Assembly (NCBI GenBank): GCA_949775045.1
Contig: OX459100.1
Location: forward strand, 20,751,768 to 20,815,767
DNA: 64,000 bases
Reading direction: 5' to 3'
Origin: Metridium senile
Lineage: Eukaryota > Cnidaria > Anthozoa > Actiniaria > Metridiidae
Shown piece by piece: positions 43,964 through 58,927 of this stretch (position 1 is its first letter; every line of letters begins with the position of its first letter). The position numbers were made by a program, and so were the translations under genes. Under the pieces are notes generated by a model, which ran no database searches, was not told the DNA's origin, and worked only from the letters and a program-made list of their open reading frames with translations.

Positions 43964-46148
43964 TCATCATCATAGCCATCACCATCATTATCATCATCAT
44001 TACCTTCAACATCTCCATCACCATCATTATCATCGTCATTACCATCAACATCTCTGTCACCGTAACGACCATCATCGTCTTAGCCATAACCATCATTATC
44101 CTGATCATTATCATCGTCATTACCATCAACATCTCCATCACCATAATGACCATCATCGTCATAGCCATCACCATCATTATCATCATTATCATCAACATCA
44201 CCATCACCGTCATTATTATTATCGTCACTATCATGAACATCTCCATCACCGTGACCAACACCATCATAGCAATCACCGTCATTATCATCGTCATCACCAT
44301 CAACATCTCCATCACCGTAACGACCATCATCGTCATAGCTATCACCATCATTATCATCGTCATTACCATCAACATCTCCATCACCGTAAACGACCATCAT
44401 CGTCATAGCTATCACCATCATTATGATCATCATTACCATCGTCATTACAATCAACATCTCCATCACCTTGACGAATACCATCGTCATAGCAATCTTCATC
44501 ATTATCATCGTCATTAGCATCAACATCTCCATCACTGTAACAACCATCATTGTCATAGCCATCACCATTATCATTACATCGACATCTCCATCACCGTAAC
44601 GACCATCATCGTCATAGCTATCAGCATCATTATCATCATCATTACCTTCAACATCTCCATCACCATCATCGTCATTACCATCAACATCTCTGTCACCGTA
44701 ACGACCATCATCGTCTTAGCCATAACCATCATTATCCTGATCATTATCATCGTCATTACCATCAACATCTCCATCACCGTAACGACCATCATCGTCATAG
44801 CCATCACCATCATTATCATCATTACCATCAACATCACCATCACCGTCATTATTATTATTGTCACTATCGTGAACATCTCCATCACCGTGACCAACACCAT
44901 CATCATAGCAATCACCGTCATTATCATCGTCATTACCATCAACATCTCCATCACCGTAACGACCTTCATCGTCATAGCTATCACCATCATTAATCATCGT
45001 CATCACCATCAACATCTCCATCACCTTAACGACCATCATCGTCATAGCTATCACCATCATTATCATCGTCATTACCATCAACATCTCCATCACCGTAAAC
45101 GACCATCATCGTCATAGCTATCACCATCATTATCATTGTCATTACCATCAACATCTCCATCATCTTTAACCATCATCGTCATAGCTATCACCATCATTAT
45201 GATCATCATTACCATCGTCATTACAATCAACATCTCCATCACCGTGACGAATACCATCGTCATAGCAATCTTCATCATTATCATCGTCATTAGCATCAAC
45301 ATCTCCATCACTGTAACAACCATCATTGTCATAGCCATCACCATTATCATTACATCAACATCTCCATCACCGTAACGACCTTCATCAACATAGCTATCAC
45401 CATCATTATCATCGTCATTACCATCAACATCTCCATCACCGTAACGACCTTCATCGTCATAGCTATCACCATCATTAATCATCGTCATCACCATCAACAT
45501 CTCCATCACCGTAACGACCTTCATCGTCATAGCTATCACCATCATTAATCATCGTCATCACCATCAACATCTCCATCACCGTGACCACCGTCGTCATCAT
45601 AGCCATCACCATATCTTTATTATCATCATGATCATCGTCATTGCCATCAACATCTCCATCACCGTGACGACCATCATCATAGCCATCACCATCTTCATCA
45701 TTATCATTACCATCAACATCTCAATCACCATCATTATCGTTATCATTATCATCGTCATTACCATCAACATCTCCATCACCGTGACCACAGTCATCGTCAT
45801 AGCCATCACCATCATCATCATCATTATCATCGTCATTACCATCAACATCTCCATCACCGTGACCAACACCATCGTCATAGCCATCACCAATCACCATCAT
45901 TATCATCATCATCATTATCATCACTATCATCAACATCTCCATCACAGTGACCAACACCATTGTCATAGCCATCACCATCATTATCATGATCATTATTATC
46001 ATCACTATCATGAACATCTCAATCACTGTAATGACCATCATCATCATAGCCATCATCATTATCATCATCATTACCATCAACATCTCCATCACCACCAGCA
46101 TCGTCATAGCCATCACCATCATGATCATGATCATTATCATCATCGTCA

Positions 46149-47070
46149 TCATAGTTTAGTTTGTTAATGATAATTACCTGAACTTGGAAGCCAACTTCTC
46201 CTTACCGTGTCTGCAAAACAACAACAATAACTTCAGTATCGTAGCGAACAACAAAATCTACTACACTAGTTGCTCATTAAAGCTACTTAACCCATTATTT
46301 GTACGTTTTTAAAACATCGATAAGCAAAACCCCGATTACTGGGGACTATGAAATAAAATAAACCATCTAAACAATCACGAAACTAACAATGATAACATCA
46401 ACAATTCCCCAACAAACAGCTTGAGTTAACTATCTACAAGTGTAAGTACGTACTTGTGTTCCTGGACCCAGCTGTTGACATTGTCTACCACCGTCTAGCT
46501 CTCACCATGAAGTCCATCTCGATTAGTACGAGGTTCTTCTAGTGACATACGAAGACTAATAATAATAATAATAATAATAACTTTATTCAGGTGTCTATGT
46601 ATTTAGTTTATACAACTAATTGGGGACACAAAGGAAAAGGAAAGAAAAAGTAAAAGAAAAAAATATCTATATGTAATATTAATCTATAACTATAGTGTAT
46701 ATATATATGTAAAATTTATCTTAAAAATATTTATAGAATTAAGTTAAGTTAAGTTAAGAAGTTATAATACAAATATATGTAAATGTATAATAGAAATTAT
46801 AATAAATATATAGAGATATCTATTGTTACGAGTTGCATAGTTTGCAACAATTAATGTTATTTTCTAATATATTGGATAGATCCAATTTCCTAATTTTCAT
46901 TTTAAAAGAGTTTATACTGGGTGATGATCTGAGATCCACATTGAGCTTAGACCAAATATACGGTCCTAGATATATATATATAGACTCTGGATCTAGGTTA
47001 AAAGAAATAGGTTTAGTTTACGACCACTAACGACAACGTTTCATTGCAGCAATGTACTACATCGGTCATC
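46149..47070 (-). repeat. Exon cassette copy 5 (exon A nonsense, split by a retrotransposon tail)
   Basis: Exon A carries the shared TAG and is interrupted ten bases from its 5' end by the insertion at 46558-46981. The sequence resumes at AGACTCTGGATCTAGG. Confidence 0.85.
46558..46981 (-). mobile_element. 5'-truncated non-LTR retrotransposon insertion (CR1/L2-like tail) with AGACT duplication
   Basis: Read on the minus strand the insert ends CACCTGAATAAAGTTATTATT followed by more ATT units, the typical 3' tail of CR1/L2-type LINEs. AGACT occurs on both sides (46553-46557 and 46982-46986), a 5-bp target duplication. The rest is AT-rich and too short and decayed to show a reverse-transcriptase frame. 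Confidence 0.75.
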
Positions 47071-48331
47071 GTCATCATCTTAGCGATCACCATCATTATC
47101 ATCATCATTACCTTCAACATCTCCATCACCATCATTATCATCGTCATTACCATCAACATCTCTGTCACCGTAACGACCATCATCGTCTTAGCCATAACCA
47201 TCATTATCCTGATCATTATCATCGTCATTACCATCAACATCTCCATCACCGTAACGACCATCATCGTCATAGCCATCACCATCATTATCATCATTACCAT
47301 CAACATCACCATCACCGTCATTATTATTATCGTCACTATCATGAACATCTCCATCACCGTGACCAACACCATCATCATAGCAATCACCGTCATTATCATC
47401 GTCATCACCATCAACATCTCCATCACCGTAACGACCATCATCGTCATAGCTATCACCATCATTAATCATCGTCATCACCATCAACATCTCCATCACCGTA
47501 ACGACCTTCATCGTCATAGCTATCACCATCATTAATCATCGTCATCACCATCAACATCTCCATCACCTTAACGACCATCATCGTCATAGCCATCACCATC
47601 ATTATCATTGTCATTACCATCAACATCTCCATCACCTTAACGACCATGATCGTCATAGCTATCACCATCATTATCATCGTCGTTACCATCAACATCTCCA
47701 TCACCGTAAACGACCATCATCGTCATAGCTATCACCATCATTATCATTGTCATTACCATCAACATCTCCATCACCGTAAACGACCATCATCGTCATAGCT
47801 ATCACCATCATTATCATTGTCATTACCATCAACATCTCCATCACCGTAAACGACCATCATCGTCATAGCTATCACCATCATTATCATTGTCATTACCATG
47901 AACATCTCCATCATCTTTAACCATCATTGTCATAGCTATCACCATCATTATGATCATCATTACCATCGTCATTACAATCAACATCTCCATCACCGTGACG
48001 AATACCATCGTCATAGCAATCTTCATCATTATCATCGTCATTAGCATCAACATCTCCATCACTGTAACAACCATCATTGTCATAGCCATCACCATTATCA
48101 TTGCATCAACATCTCCATCACCGTAACGACCATCATCGTCATAGCTATCACCATCATTATCATCATCATTACCATCAACATCTCCATCACCGTGACCACC
48201 GTCGTCATCATAGCCATCACCATTTTTATTATCATCATTATCATCGTCATTACCATCAACATCTTCATCACCGTGACGACCATGATCATCATAGCCATCA
48301 CCATCATTATCATGATCATTATCATTCGTCA

Positions 48332-48790
48332 TCATAGTGTAGTTTGTTAATGATAAATACCTCAACTTGGAAAACAACAACAATAACTTCAGTATCGTAG
48401 TGAACAACAAAATCTACTACACTAGTTGCTTATTGAATCTACTTAAGCCATTATTTGTACGTTTTTAAAACATCGATAAGCAAAACCCCGATTACTGGGG
48501 ACTATGAAATAAAATAAACCATCTAAACAATCACGAAACTAACAATGATAACATCAACAATTCCCCAACAAACAGCTTGAGTTAACTATCTACAAGTGTA
48601 AGTACGTACTTGTGTTCCTGGACCCAGCTGTTGACATTGTCTACCACCGTCTAGCTCTCACCATGAAGTCCATCTCGATTAGTACGAGGTTCTTCTAGTG
48701 ACACACGAAGACTCTGGATCTAGGTTAAAAGAAATAGGTTTAGTTAACGACAACGTTTCATTGCAGCAATGTACTACATCGGTCATCGTC
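48332..48790 (-). repeat. Exon cassette copy 6 (exon A nonsense, exon B deleted)
   Basis: A ~30-bp deletion joins CTCAACTTGG directly to AAAACAACAAC, removing most of exon B and its acceptor. Exon A has the shared TAG. Confidence 0.8.
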
Positions 48791-50808
48791 ATCATCATAG
48801 CCATCACCATCATTATCATCATCATTACCTTCAACATCTCCATCACCATCATTATCATCGTCATTATCATCAACATCTCTGTCACCGTAACGACCATCAT
48901 CGTCTTAGCCATAACCATCATTATCCTGATCATTATCATCGTCATTACCATCAACATCTCCATCACCGTCACGACCATCATCGTCATAGCCATCACCATC
49001 ATTATCATCATTACCATCAACATCACCATCACCGTCATTATTATTATCATCACTATCATGAACATCTCCATCACCGTGACCAACACCATCATAGCAATCA
49101 CCGTCATTATCATCGTCATCACCATCAACATCTCCATCACCGTAACGACCATCATCGTCATAGCTATCACCATCATTATCATCGTCATTACCATCAACAT
49201 CTCCATCACCGTAAACGACCATCATCGTCATAGCTATCACCATCATTATGATCATCATTACCATCGTCATTACAATCAACATCTCCATCACCTTGACGAA
49301 TACCATCGTCATAGCAATCTTCATCATTATCATCGTCATTAGCATCAACATCTCCATCACTGTAACAACCATCATTGTCATAGCCATCACCATTATCATT
49401 ACATCGACATCTCCATCACCGTAACGACCATCATCGTCATAGCTATCAGCATCATTATCATCATCATTACCTTCCACATCTCCATCACCATCATCGTCAT
49501 TACCATCAACATCTCTGTCACCGTAACGACCATCATCGTCTTAGCCATAACCATCATTATCCTGATCATTATCATCATTACCATCAACATCACCATCACC
49601 GTCATTATTATTATCGTCACTATCGTGAACATCTCCATCACCGTGACCAACACCATCATCATAGCAATCACCGTCATTATCATCGTCATTACCATCAACA
49701 TCTCCATCACCGTAACGACCTTCATCGTCATAGCTATCACCATCATTAATCATCGTCATCACCATCAACATCTCCATCACCTTAACGACCATCATCGTCA
49801 TAGCTATCACCATCATTATCATTGTCATTACCATCAACATCTCCATCACCGTAAACGACCATCATCGTCATAGCTATCACCATCATTATCATTGTCATTA
49901 CCATGAACATCTCCATCATCTTTAACCATGATTGTCATAGCTATCACCATCATTATGATCATCATTACCATCGTCATTACAATCAACATCTCCATCACCG
50001 TGACGAATACCATCGTCATAGCAATCTTCATCATTATCATCGTCATTAGCATCAACATCTCCATCACTGTAACAACCATCATTGTCATAGCCATCACCAT
50101 TATCATTACATCAACATCTCCATCACCGTAACGACCTTCATCAACATAGCTATCACCATCATTAATCATCGTCATTACCATCAACATCTCTGTCACCGTA
50201 ACGACCTTCATCGTCATAGCTATCACCATCATTAATCATCGTCATCACCATCAACATCTCCATCACCGTAACGACCTTCATCGTCATAGCTATCACCATC
50301 ATTAATCATCGTCATCACCATCAACATCTCCATCACCGTGACCACCGTCGACATCATAGCCATCACCATATCTTTATTATCATCATGATCATCGTCATTG
50401 CCATCAACATCTCCATCACCGTGACGACCATCATCATAGTCATCACCATCTTCATCATTATCATTACCATCAACATCTCAATCACCATCATTATCGTTAT
50501 CATTATCATCGTCATTACCATCAACATCTCCATCACCGTGACCACAGTCATCGTCATAGCCATCACCATCATTATCATCATTATCATCACTATCATCAAC
50601 ATCTCCATCACAGTGACCAACACCATTGTCATAGCCATCACCATCATTATCATGATCATTATTATCATCACTATCATGAACATCTCAATCACTGTAATGA
50701 CCATCATCGTCATAGCCATCATCATTATCATCATCATTACCATCAACATCTCCATCACCACCAGCATCGTCATAGCCATCACCATCATGATCATTATCAT
50801 TATCGTCA

Positions 50809-51300
50809 TCATAGTTTAGTTTGTTAATGATAATTACCTGAACTTGGAAGCCAACTTCTCCTTACCGTGTCTGCAAAACAACAACAATAACTTCAGTATC
50901 GTAGCGAACAACAAAATCTACTACACTAGTTGCTCATTAAAGCTACTTAACCCATTATTTGTACGTTTTTAAAACATCGATAAGCAAAACCCCGATTACT
51001 GGGGACTATGAAATAAAATAAACCATCTAAACAATCACGAAACTAACAATGATAACATCAACAATTCCCCAACAAACAGCTTGAGTTAACTATCTACAAG
51101 TGTAAGTACGTACTTGTGTTCCTGGACCCAGCTGTTGACATTGTCTACCACCGTCTAGCTCTCACCATGAAGTCCATCTCGATTAGTACGAGGTTCTTCT
51201 AGTGACACACGAAGAGTCTGGTTCTAGGTTAAAAGAAATAGGTTTAGTTAACGACCACTAACGACAACGGTTCATTGCAGCATGTACTAAATCGGTCATC
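50809..51300 (-). repeat. Exon cassette copy 7 (exon A nonsense)
   Basis: The shared TAG is present in exon A. The 3' half and flanking satellite are near-copies of those around copy 5, as part of the 4.7-kb-offset segmental duplication. Confidence 0.8.
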
Positions 51301-53399
51301 GTCATCATCATAGCCATCACCATCATTATCATCATCATTACCTTCAACATCTCCATCACCATCATTATCATTATCATCATCATTACCATCAACATCTCTG
51401 TCACCGTAACGACCATCATCGTCATAGCCATAACCATCATTATCCTGATCATTATCATCGTCATTACCATCAACATCTCCATCATTGTAACGACCATCAT
51501 CATCTCTGTCACCGTAACGACCATCATCGTCATAGCCATAACCATTATTATCCTGATCATTATCATCGTCATTACCATCAACATCTCCATCATTGTAACG
51601 ACCATCATCGTCATAGCCATCACTATCATTATCATCATTACCATCAACATCACCATCACTATTATTATCGTCACTATCATGAACATCTCCATCACCGTGA
51701 CCAACACCATCTTCATAGCAATCACCGTCATTATCATCGTCATTACCATCAACATCTCCATCACCGTAACGACCTTCATCGTCATAGCTATCACCATCAT
51801 TATCATTGTCATTACCATCAACACTCCATCACCGTAAACGACCATCATCATCATAGCTATCACCATCATTATCATTGTCATTACCATGAACATCTCCATC
51901 ATCTTTAACCATCATCGTCATAGCTATCACCATCATTATGATCATCATTACCATCGTCATTACAATCAACATCTCCATCACCGTGACGACCTTCATCGTC
52001 ATAGCTATCACCATCATTAATCATCGTCATCACCATCAACATCTCCATCACCTTAACGACCATCATCGTCATAGCTATCACCATCATTATCATTGTCATT
52101 ACCATGAACATCTCCATCATCTTTATAGCTATCACCATCATTATGATCATCATTACCATCGTCATTACAATCAACATCTCCATCACCTTGACGAATACCA
52201 TCGTCATAGCAATCTTCATCATTATCATCGTCATTAGCATCAACATCTCCATCACTGTAACAACCATCATTGTCATAGCCATCACCATTATCATTACATC
52301 AACATCTCTATCACCGTAACGACCATCATCGTCATAGCTATCACTATCATTATCATCATCATTACCTTCAACATCTCCATCACCATCATTATCATCGTCA
52401 TTACCATCAACATCTCCATCACCACCATGATTATCATCATGATTACCATCAACATCTCCATCACCGTAACGAACACCATCGTCATAGCAATCACCGTCAT
52501 TATCATCGTCATTACCATCAACATCTCCATCACCGTAACGACCTTCATCGTCATAGCTATCACCATCATTAATCATCGTCATCACCATCAACATCTCCAT
52601 CACCTTAACGACCATCATCGTCATAGCTATCACCATCATTATCATTGTCATTGTCATTACCATCAACATCTCCATCACCGTAAACGACCATCATCGTCAT
52701 AGCTATCACCATCATTATCATTGTCATTACCATCAACATCTCCATCATCTTTAACCATCATCGTCATAGCTATCACCATCATTATGATCATCATTACCAT
52801 CGTCATTACAATCAACATCTCCATCACCGTGACGAATACCATCGTCATAGCCATCTTCATCATTATCATTGTCATTAGCATCAACATCTCCATCACTGTA
52901 ACAACCATCATTGTCATAGCCATCACCATTATCATTACATCAACATGTCCATCACTGTAACGACCATCATCGTCATAGCTATCACCATCATTATCATCAT
53001 CATTACCATCAACATCTCCATCACTGTCACGACCATCATTGTCATAGCCATCACCATATCTTTATTATCATCATTATCATCGTCATTACCATCAACATCT
53101 TCATCACCGTGACGACCATCATCGTCATAGCCATCACCATCATTATCATCATTACCATCAACATCTCCATCACAATTATCAACATCATTATCATTGTCAT
53201 TACCATCAACATCTCCATCACAATCATTATCAACATCATTATCATTGTCATTACCATCAACATCTCCATCACTGTAACGACCATCATTGTCATAGCGATC
53301 ACCATCATTATCATCGTCATTACCATCAACATCTTCATCACCGTGACGACCATGATCATCATAGCCATCACCATCATTATCATGATCATTATCATCGTC

Positions 53400-53896
53400 A
53401 TCATAGTTTAGTTTGTTAATGATAAATACCTCAACTTGGAAGCCAACTTCTCATTACCGTGTCTGCAAAACAACAACAATAACTTCAGTATCGTAGTGAA
53501 CAACAAAATCTACTACACTAGTAGCTCATTGAATCTACTTAACCCATTATTTGTACGTTTTTAAAACATCGATAAGCAAAACCCCGATTACTGGGGACTA
53601 TGAAATAAAATAAACCATCTAAACAATCACGAAACTAACAATGATAACATCAACAATTCCCCAACAAACAGCTTGAGTTAACTATCTACAAGTGTAAGTA
53701 CGTACTTGTGTTCCTGGACCCAGCTGTTGACATTGTCTACCACCGTCTAGCTCTCACCATGAAGTCCATCTCGATTAGTACGAGGTTCTTCTAGTGACAT
53801 ACGAAGACTCTGGATCTAGGTTAAAAGAAATAGGTTTAGTTTACGACCACTAACGACAACGTTTCATTGCAGCAATGTACTACATCGGTCAACGTC
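53400..53896 (-). repeat. Exon cassette copy 8 (exon A nonsense)
   Basis: Exon A carries the shared TAG. Exon B is present with one substitution (TTCTCATTACC in place of TTCTCGTTACC on the plus strand). Confidence 0.8.
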
Positions 53897-54119
53897 ATCA
53901 TCATAGCCATCACCATCATAATCATCATCATTACCTTCAACATCTCCATCACAATCATTATCAACATCATTATCATTGTCATTACCATCTACATCTCCAT
54001 CACCGTAACTACCATCATCGTCATAGCCATCACAATCATTATCATCATCACTATCATCATCATTACCATCAACATCTCCATCACCGTAACACCACCATCG
54101 TCATAGCCATCACCATCAT

Positions 54120-54473
54120 TATCATCATCATGACCATTACCATGAACATCTCCATCAGCGTGACCACCACCATCGTCATAGCCATCACCGTCATTATCAT
54201 CATCATTACCATCAACATCTGCATCATTATCATCGTCATTACCATCAACATCTCCATCACCGTGACCACCACCATCGTCATAGCCATCACCATCATTATC
54301 ATCATCATGACCATTACCATGAACATCTCCATCAGCGTGACCACCACCATCGTCATAGCCATCACCGTCATTATCATCATCATTACCATCAACATCTGCA
54401 TCATTATCATCGTCATTACCATCAACATCTCCATCACCGTGACCACCACCATCGTCATAGCCATCACCATCAT
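54120..54473. repeat. 177-bp perfect-looking tandem duplication in the satellite
   Basis: The block containing TCCATCAGCGTGACC and CAACATCTGCATCATTATC occurs twice, 177 bp apart, with no differences that I can see. Confidence 0.85.
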
Positions 54474-54474
54474 T

Positions 54475-54506
<32 letters not shown>

Positions 54507-54587
54507 TACCAACAACATCTCCATCACCGTGACCACCATGATCGTCATAGCTATCACCATTATTATCATGATCATTATCATCGTCAT

Positions 54588-55083
54588 CATAGTTTAGTTT
54601 GTTAATGATAATTACCTTAACTTGGAAGCCAACTTCTCCTTACCGTGTCTGCAAAACAACAACAATAACTTCAGTATCGTAGCAAACAACAAAATCCACT
54701 ACACTAGTTGCTCATTGAAGCTACACTTAAGCCATTATTTGTACATGTTTTTAAAACATCGATAAGCAAAACCCCAATTACTGAGGACTATGAAATAAAA
54801 TAAACCATCTAAACAATCACGAAACTAACAATGATAACATCAACAATTCCCCAACAAACAGCTTGAGTTAACTATCTACAAGTGTAAGTACGTACTTGTG
54901 TTCCTGGACCCAGCTGTTGACATTGTCTACCACCATCTTGCTCTTACCATGAAGTCCATCTCCATTAGTACAAGTTCTTCTAGTGACACACGAAGAGTGT
55001 GGATCTAGGTTAAAAGAAATAGGTTTAGTTTACGACCACCAACGACAATGTTTCATTAAAGCAAAGTATTACATCGGTCATCG
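54588..55083 (-). repeat. Exon cassette copy 9 (exon A frameshift)
   Basis: Exon A lacks the TAG but has a one-base loss (GAACTTGTAC in place of GAACCTCGTAC) that shifts the frame. It shares the CTCCATTAGTAC variant with copy 1, so the outermost copies are more alike here than the inner ones. Confidence 0.8.
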
Positions 55084-55734
55084 TAATCATAACCACCATC
55101 ACTATCATCATCATTGCCATCGTCATAGCCATCACCATCATTATCATCATCATTGTCACTATCATGAACATGTCCATCACCGTCACCACCACCATCATTA
55201 CCATCATTATTACCATCTACATGTCCATCACCGTGACCACAGTCATCGCCATAGCCATCACCATCATCATCATAATTACCATCAACATCTCCATCACCAT
55301 GACCAACACCATCGTCATAGCCATCACCATCATTATCATCATTTTTATCATCATCATTACAATCAACATCTCCATCACCATGACCACAGTCATCGTCATA
55401 GCCATCACCATCATCATCATTACCATCAACATCTCCATCACCGTGACCACTACCATCGTCATAGCCAGCACCATCATTATCCTGATCATTATCATCGTCA
55501 TTACCATCAGCATCTCCATCAACGTAACGACCATCATCGTCATAGCCATCATCATCATTATCGTCTTTACCATCAACATCTCCATCACCATCATTATCAT
55601 CATCATTATGATCGTCATTACCATCAACATCTCCATCACTGTCACGACCATCATTGTCATAGCCATCACCATCATTATCATCATTATTACCATCAACATC
55701 TCCATCATCGTCATTACCAACAAGATGTCCATCA

Positions 55735-58230
55735 CCATCATTATCAACACTATATATCTACATCACTAAGAACATTGTTACTTCCAACTGCAATACTATC
55801 ATGGCTATCAACAACAGTAACAACACCGGTAATAACACTATTATATCTACATCACTAACAACATTGTTACTTCCAACGGCAATACTATCATGGCTATCAA
55901 CAACAACAACACCGGTAATAACACTATTATATCTACATCACTAACAACATTGTTACTTCCAACTGCAATACTATCACGGCTATCAACAACAACAACAATG
56001 GTAATAACACTATTATATCTACATCACTAACAACATTGTTACTTCCAAAATGCAGCAATACTATTGTGGCTATCAACAACAACATGCAACACCGGCAATA
56101 ACACTATTATATCTACATCACTACCAACATTGTTACTTCCAAAATGCAGCGATACTATCACGGCTATCAACAACAACAACACCAGTAATAACACTATTAT
56201 ATCTACATCACTAACAAGATTCTTACTTCCAACTGCAATACTATCACAGCTATCAACAACAACAACACCGGTAATAACACTATTATATCTACATCACTAA
56301 CAACATTGTTACTTCCAACTGCAATACTATCCCGGTAATAACACTATTATATCTACATCACTAACAACATTGTTACTTCCAACTGCAATACTATCATGGC
56401 TATCAACAACAACAACACCAGTAATAACACTATTATATCTACATCACTAACAACATTGTTACTTCCAACTGCAATACTATCCCGGTAATACCACTATTAT
56501 ATCTACATCACTAACAACATTGTTACTTCCAACCGCAATACTATCATGGCTATTGACAACAGTAACAACACTGGTAATAACACTATTATATCTACATCAC
56601 TAACAACATTGTTACTTCCAACGGCAATACTATCCCGGTAATAACACTATTATATCTACATCACTAACAACATTGTTACTTCCAAAATGCAGCAATACTA
56701 TCACGTCTATCAACAACAACAACACCAGTAATAACACTATTATATCTACATCACTAAGAAAATTGTTACTTCCAAAATGCAGCAATACTATCACGGCTAT
56801 CAACAACAACAACAACACCGGTAATAACACTATTATATCTACATTACTACCAACATTGTTACTTCCAACGGCAATTCTATCAGGGCTATGAACAACAACA
56901 ACACCAGTAATAACACTATTATATCTACATCACTAACAACATTGTTACTTCCAACTGCAATACTATCATGGCTATCAACAACAACAACAATGGTAATAAC
57001 ACTATTATATCTACATCACTACCAACATTGTTACTTCAAACGGCAATACTATCCCGGTAATAACACTATTATATCTACATCACTAACAACATTGTTACTT
57101 CCAACTGCAATACTATCATGGCTATCAACAACAACAACACCAGTAATAACACTATTATATCTACATCACTAACAACATTGTTACTTCCAACTACAATACT
57201 ATCATGGCTATCAACAACAACAACACCAGTAATAACACTATTATATCTACATCACTAACAACATTGTTACTTCCAACGGCAATACTATCCCGGTAATAAC
57301 ACTATTATATCTACAACACTAAGAACATTGTTTACTTCCAACTGCAATACTATCACGGCTATCAACAACAACAACACCGGTAATAACACTATTATATCTA
57401 CATTACTACCAACATTGTTACTTCCAACTGCAATACTATCACGGCTATCAACAACAACAACACCGGTAATAACACTATTATATCTACATCACTACCAACA
57501 TTGTTACTTCCAACTGCAATACTATCACGGCTATCAACAACAACAACACCGGTAATAACACTATTATATCTACATTACTACCAACATTGTTACTTCCAAC
57601 GGCAATTCTATCAGGGCTATGAACAACAACAACACCAGTAATAACACTATTATATCTACATCACTAACAACATTGTTACTTCCAACTGCAATACTATCAT
57701 GGCTATCAACAACAACAACAATGGTAATAACACTATTATATCTACATCACTACCAACATTGTTACTTCCAACGGCAATACTATCATGGCTATCAACAACA
57801 ACAACACCAGTAATAACACTATTATATCTACATCACTAACAACATTGTTACTTCCAAAATGCAGCAATACTATCACGTCTATCAACAACAACAACACCGG
57901 TAATAGCACTATTATATCTACATCACTAACAACATTGTTACTTCCAAAATGCAGCAATACTATCACGGCTATCAACAACAACAACACCGGTAATAACACT
58001 ATTATATCTACATCACTGACAACATTGTTACTACCAACTGCAATACTATCATGGTTTCAATAACAACAACACCAGTAATAACACTATTATATCTACATCA
58101 CTAACAACATTGTTACTTCCAACCGCAATACCATCATGGCTATCAACAACAGTAACAACACCGATACTAACACTATCATCTTGATCATTAACAGCATTGT
58201 TACTTCCAACAGCAATACCATCATCTATAC
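55735..58230. repeat. 86-bp satellite (ATATCTACATCACTAACAAC type)
   Basis: About 30 units combine TAATAACACTATTATATCTA, CATCACTAACAACATTGTTA, CTTCCAACTGCAATACTATC and GGCTATCAACAACAACA. A common short version (~56 bp) lacks the middle part (CTATCCCGGTAATAAC). Some units carry AAAATGCAGC in place of AACTGC. It abuts the CATCAT array and is unrelated to it except for CA-rich composition. Confidence 0.93.
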
Positions 58231-58927
58231 CAATACCATTATATCAATTATGATAGTTGTTGTAATGGATCAAGCTGTCATTGTTATAAAATTGATTGTT
58301 ATGTTGTCATATTTCTTGTTTTTCAATATTATCCTACTCCTTTAATCAAAATAAACAAACCAAAATATTGTCAAAATTTACTTTTAAAGATTTGTTTTAA
58401 ATATTTATTGTAGATATAATGCACAAACACCTTAAGCAAAAACACAATATTACTTGTTTTTCTGTTACAATCAATCTACGATTATGATCCTAATTAATCA
58501 ATATAATGAACTTGCTTAATTGTAAACACCTCACAAATATTATTTCACAAGCTTATAATAATCTAAGGTATATGGTTATATTTATCTTACAATGAAACCA
58601 GCTGATGTGTTCCTATTTATTCCTATGTGTTCCGACTTATTTATGGAAATTTAAATTGACATTTAATTGTCTTGAAGTATGCTTTTGCCTCGGCACTGAA
58701 TACGATGACCGATCAATGACCTACTATTTGAACGTAAGTCGAACAAAAGCAAGCGTGTAAATACAAACATATTGAAGTGAATAGAAGCGCTTGGTATTTC
58801 TAAATAAAACTAGAATGCTTTAGAATAGTAAATACTTGTAGATTCCGTGAATTAATTGAAACAAGTTCGACTTACGGTCAAAATATATAGTATTTAATTC
58901 GCAGTGTATATATGTCCGGGTGCCTGA
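58231..58927. other. AT-rich spacer
   Basis: No exon or repeat supported. Long Asn/Thr or Ile-rich frames from the satellite end here. Confidence 0.4.

Larger units (their letters stand above)
39680..55735. repeat. CATCAT-rich satellite array (~69-bp subunit) with nine embedded exon cassettes
   Basis: The satellite subunit is about 69 bp and combines CATCAACATCTCCATCACCG, TAACGACCATCATCGTCATA and GCTATCACCATCATTATCAT elements. It forms blocks of 0.3-2.5 kb separated by nine copies of a ~490-bp non-satellite cassette. Larger segments are duplicated. 40760-41280 matches 42208-42727 (offset ~1,447). 43880-46150 matches 48700-50810 (offset 4.66-4.83 kb). A 177-bp block at 54120-54296 is repeated immediately. 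Long frames rich in His, Ile/Thr or Met/Val occur in five or six frames at once and are by-products. Confidence 0.93.

Noticed and set aside
39811..55750. Dozens of long open frames rich in His/Tyr, Ile/Thr, Met/Val or Asp/Gly
   Set aside because: They are open in five or six frames at once because the satellite units consist of CAT, CAC and ATC triplets. Starts and stops fall at random, and no domain or splice context supports them.
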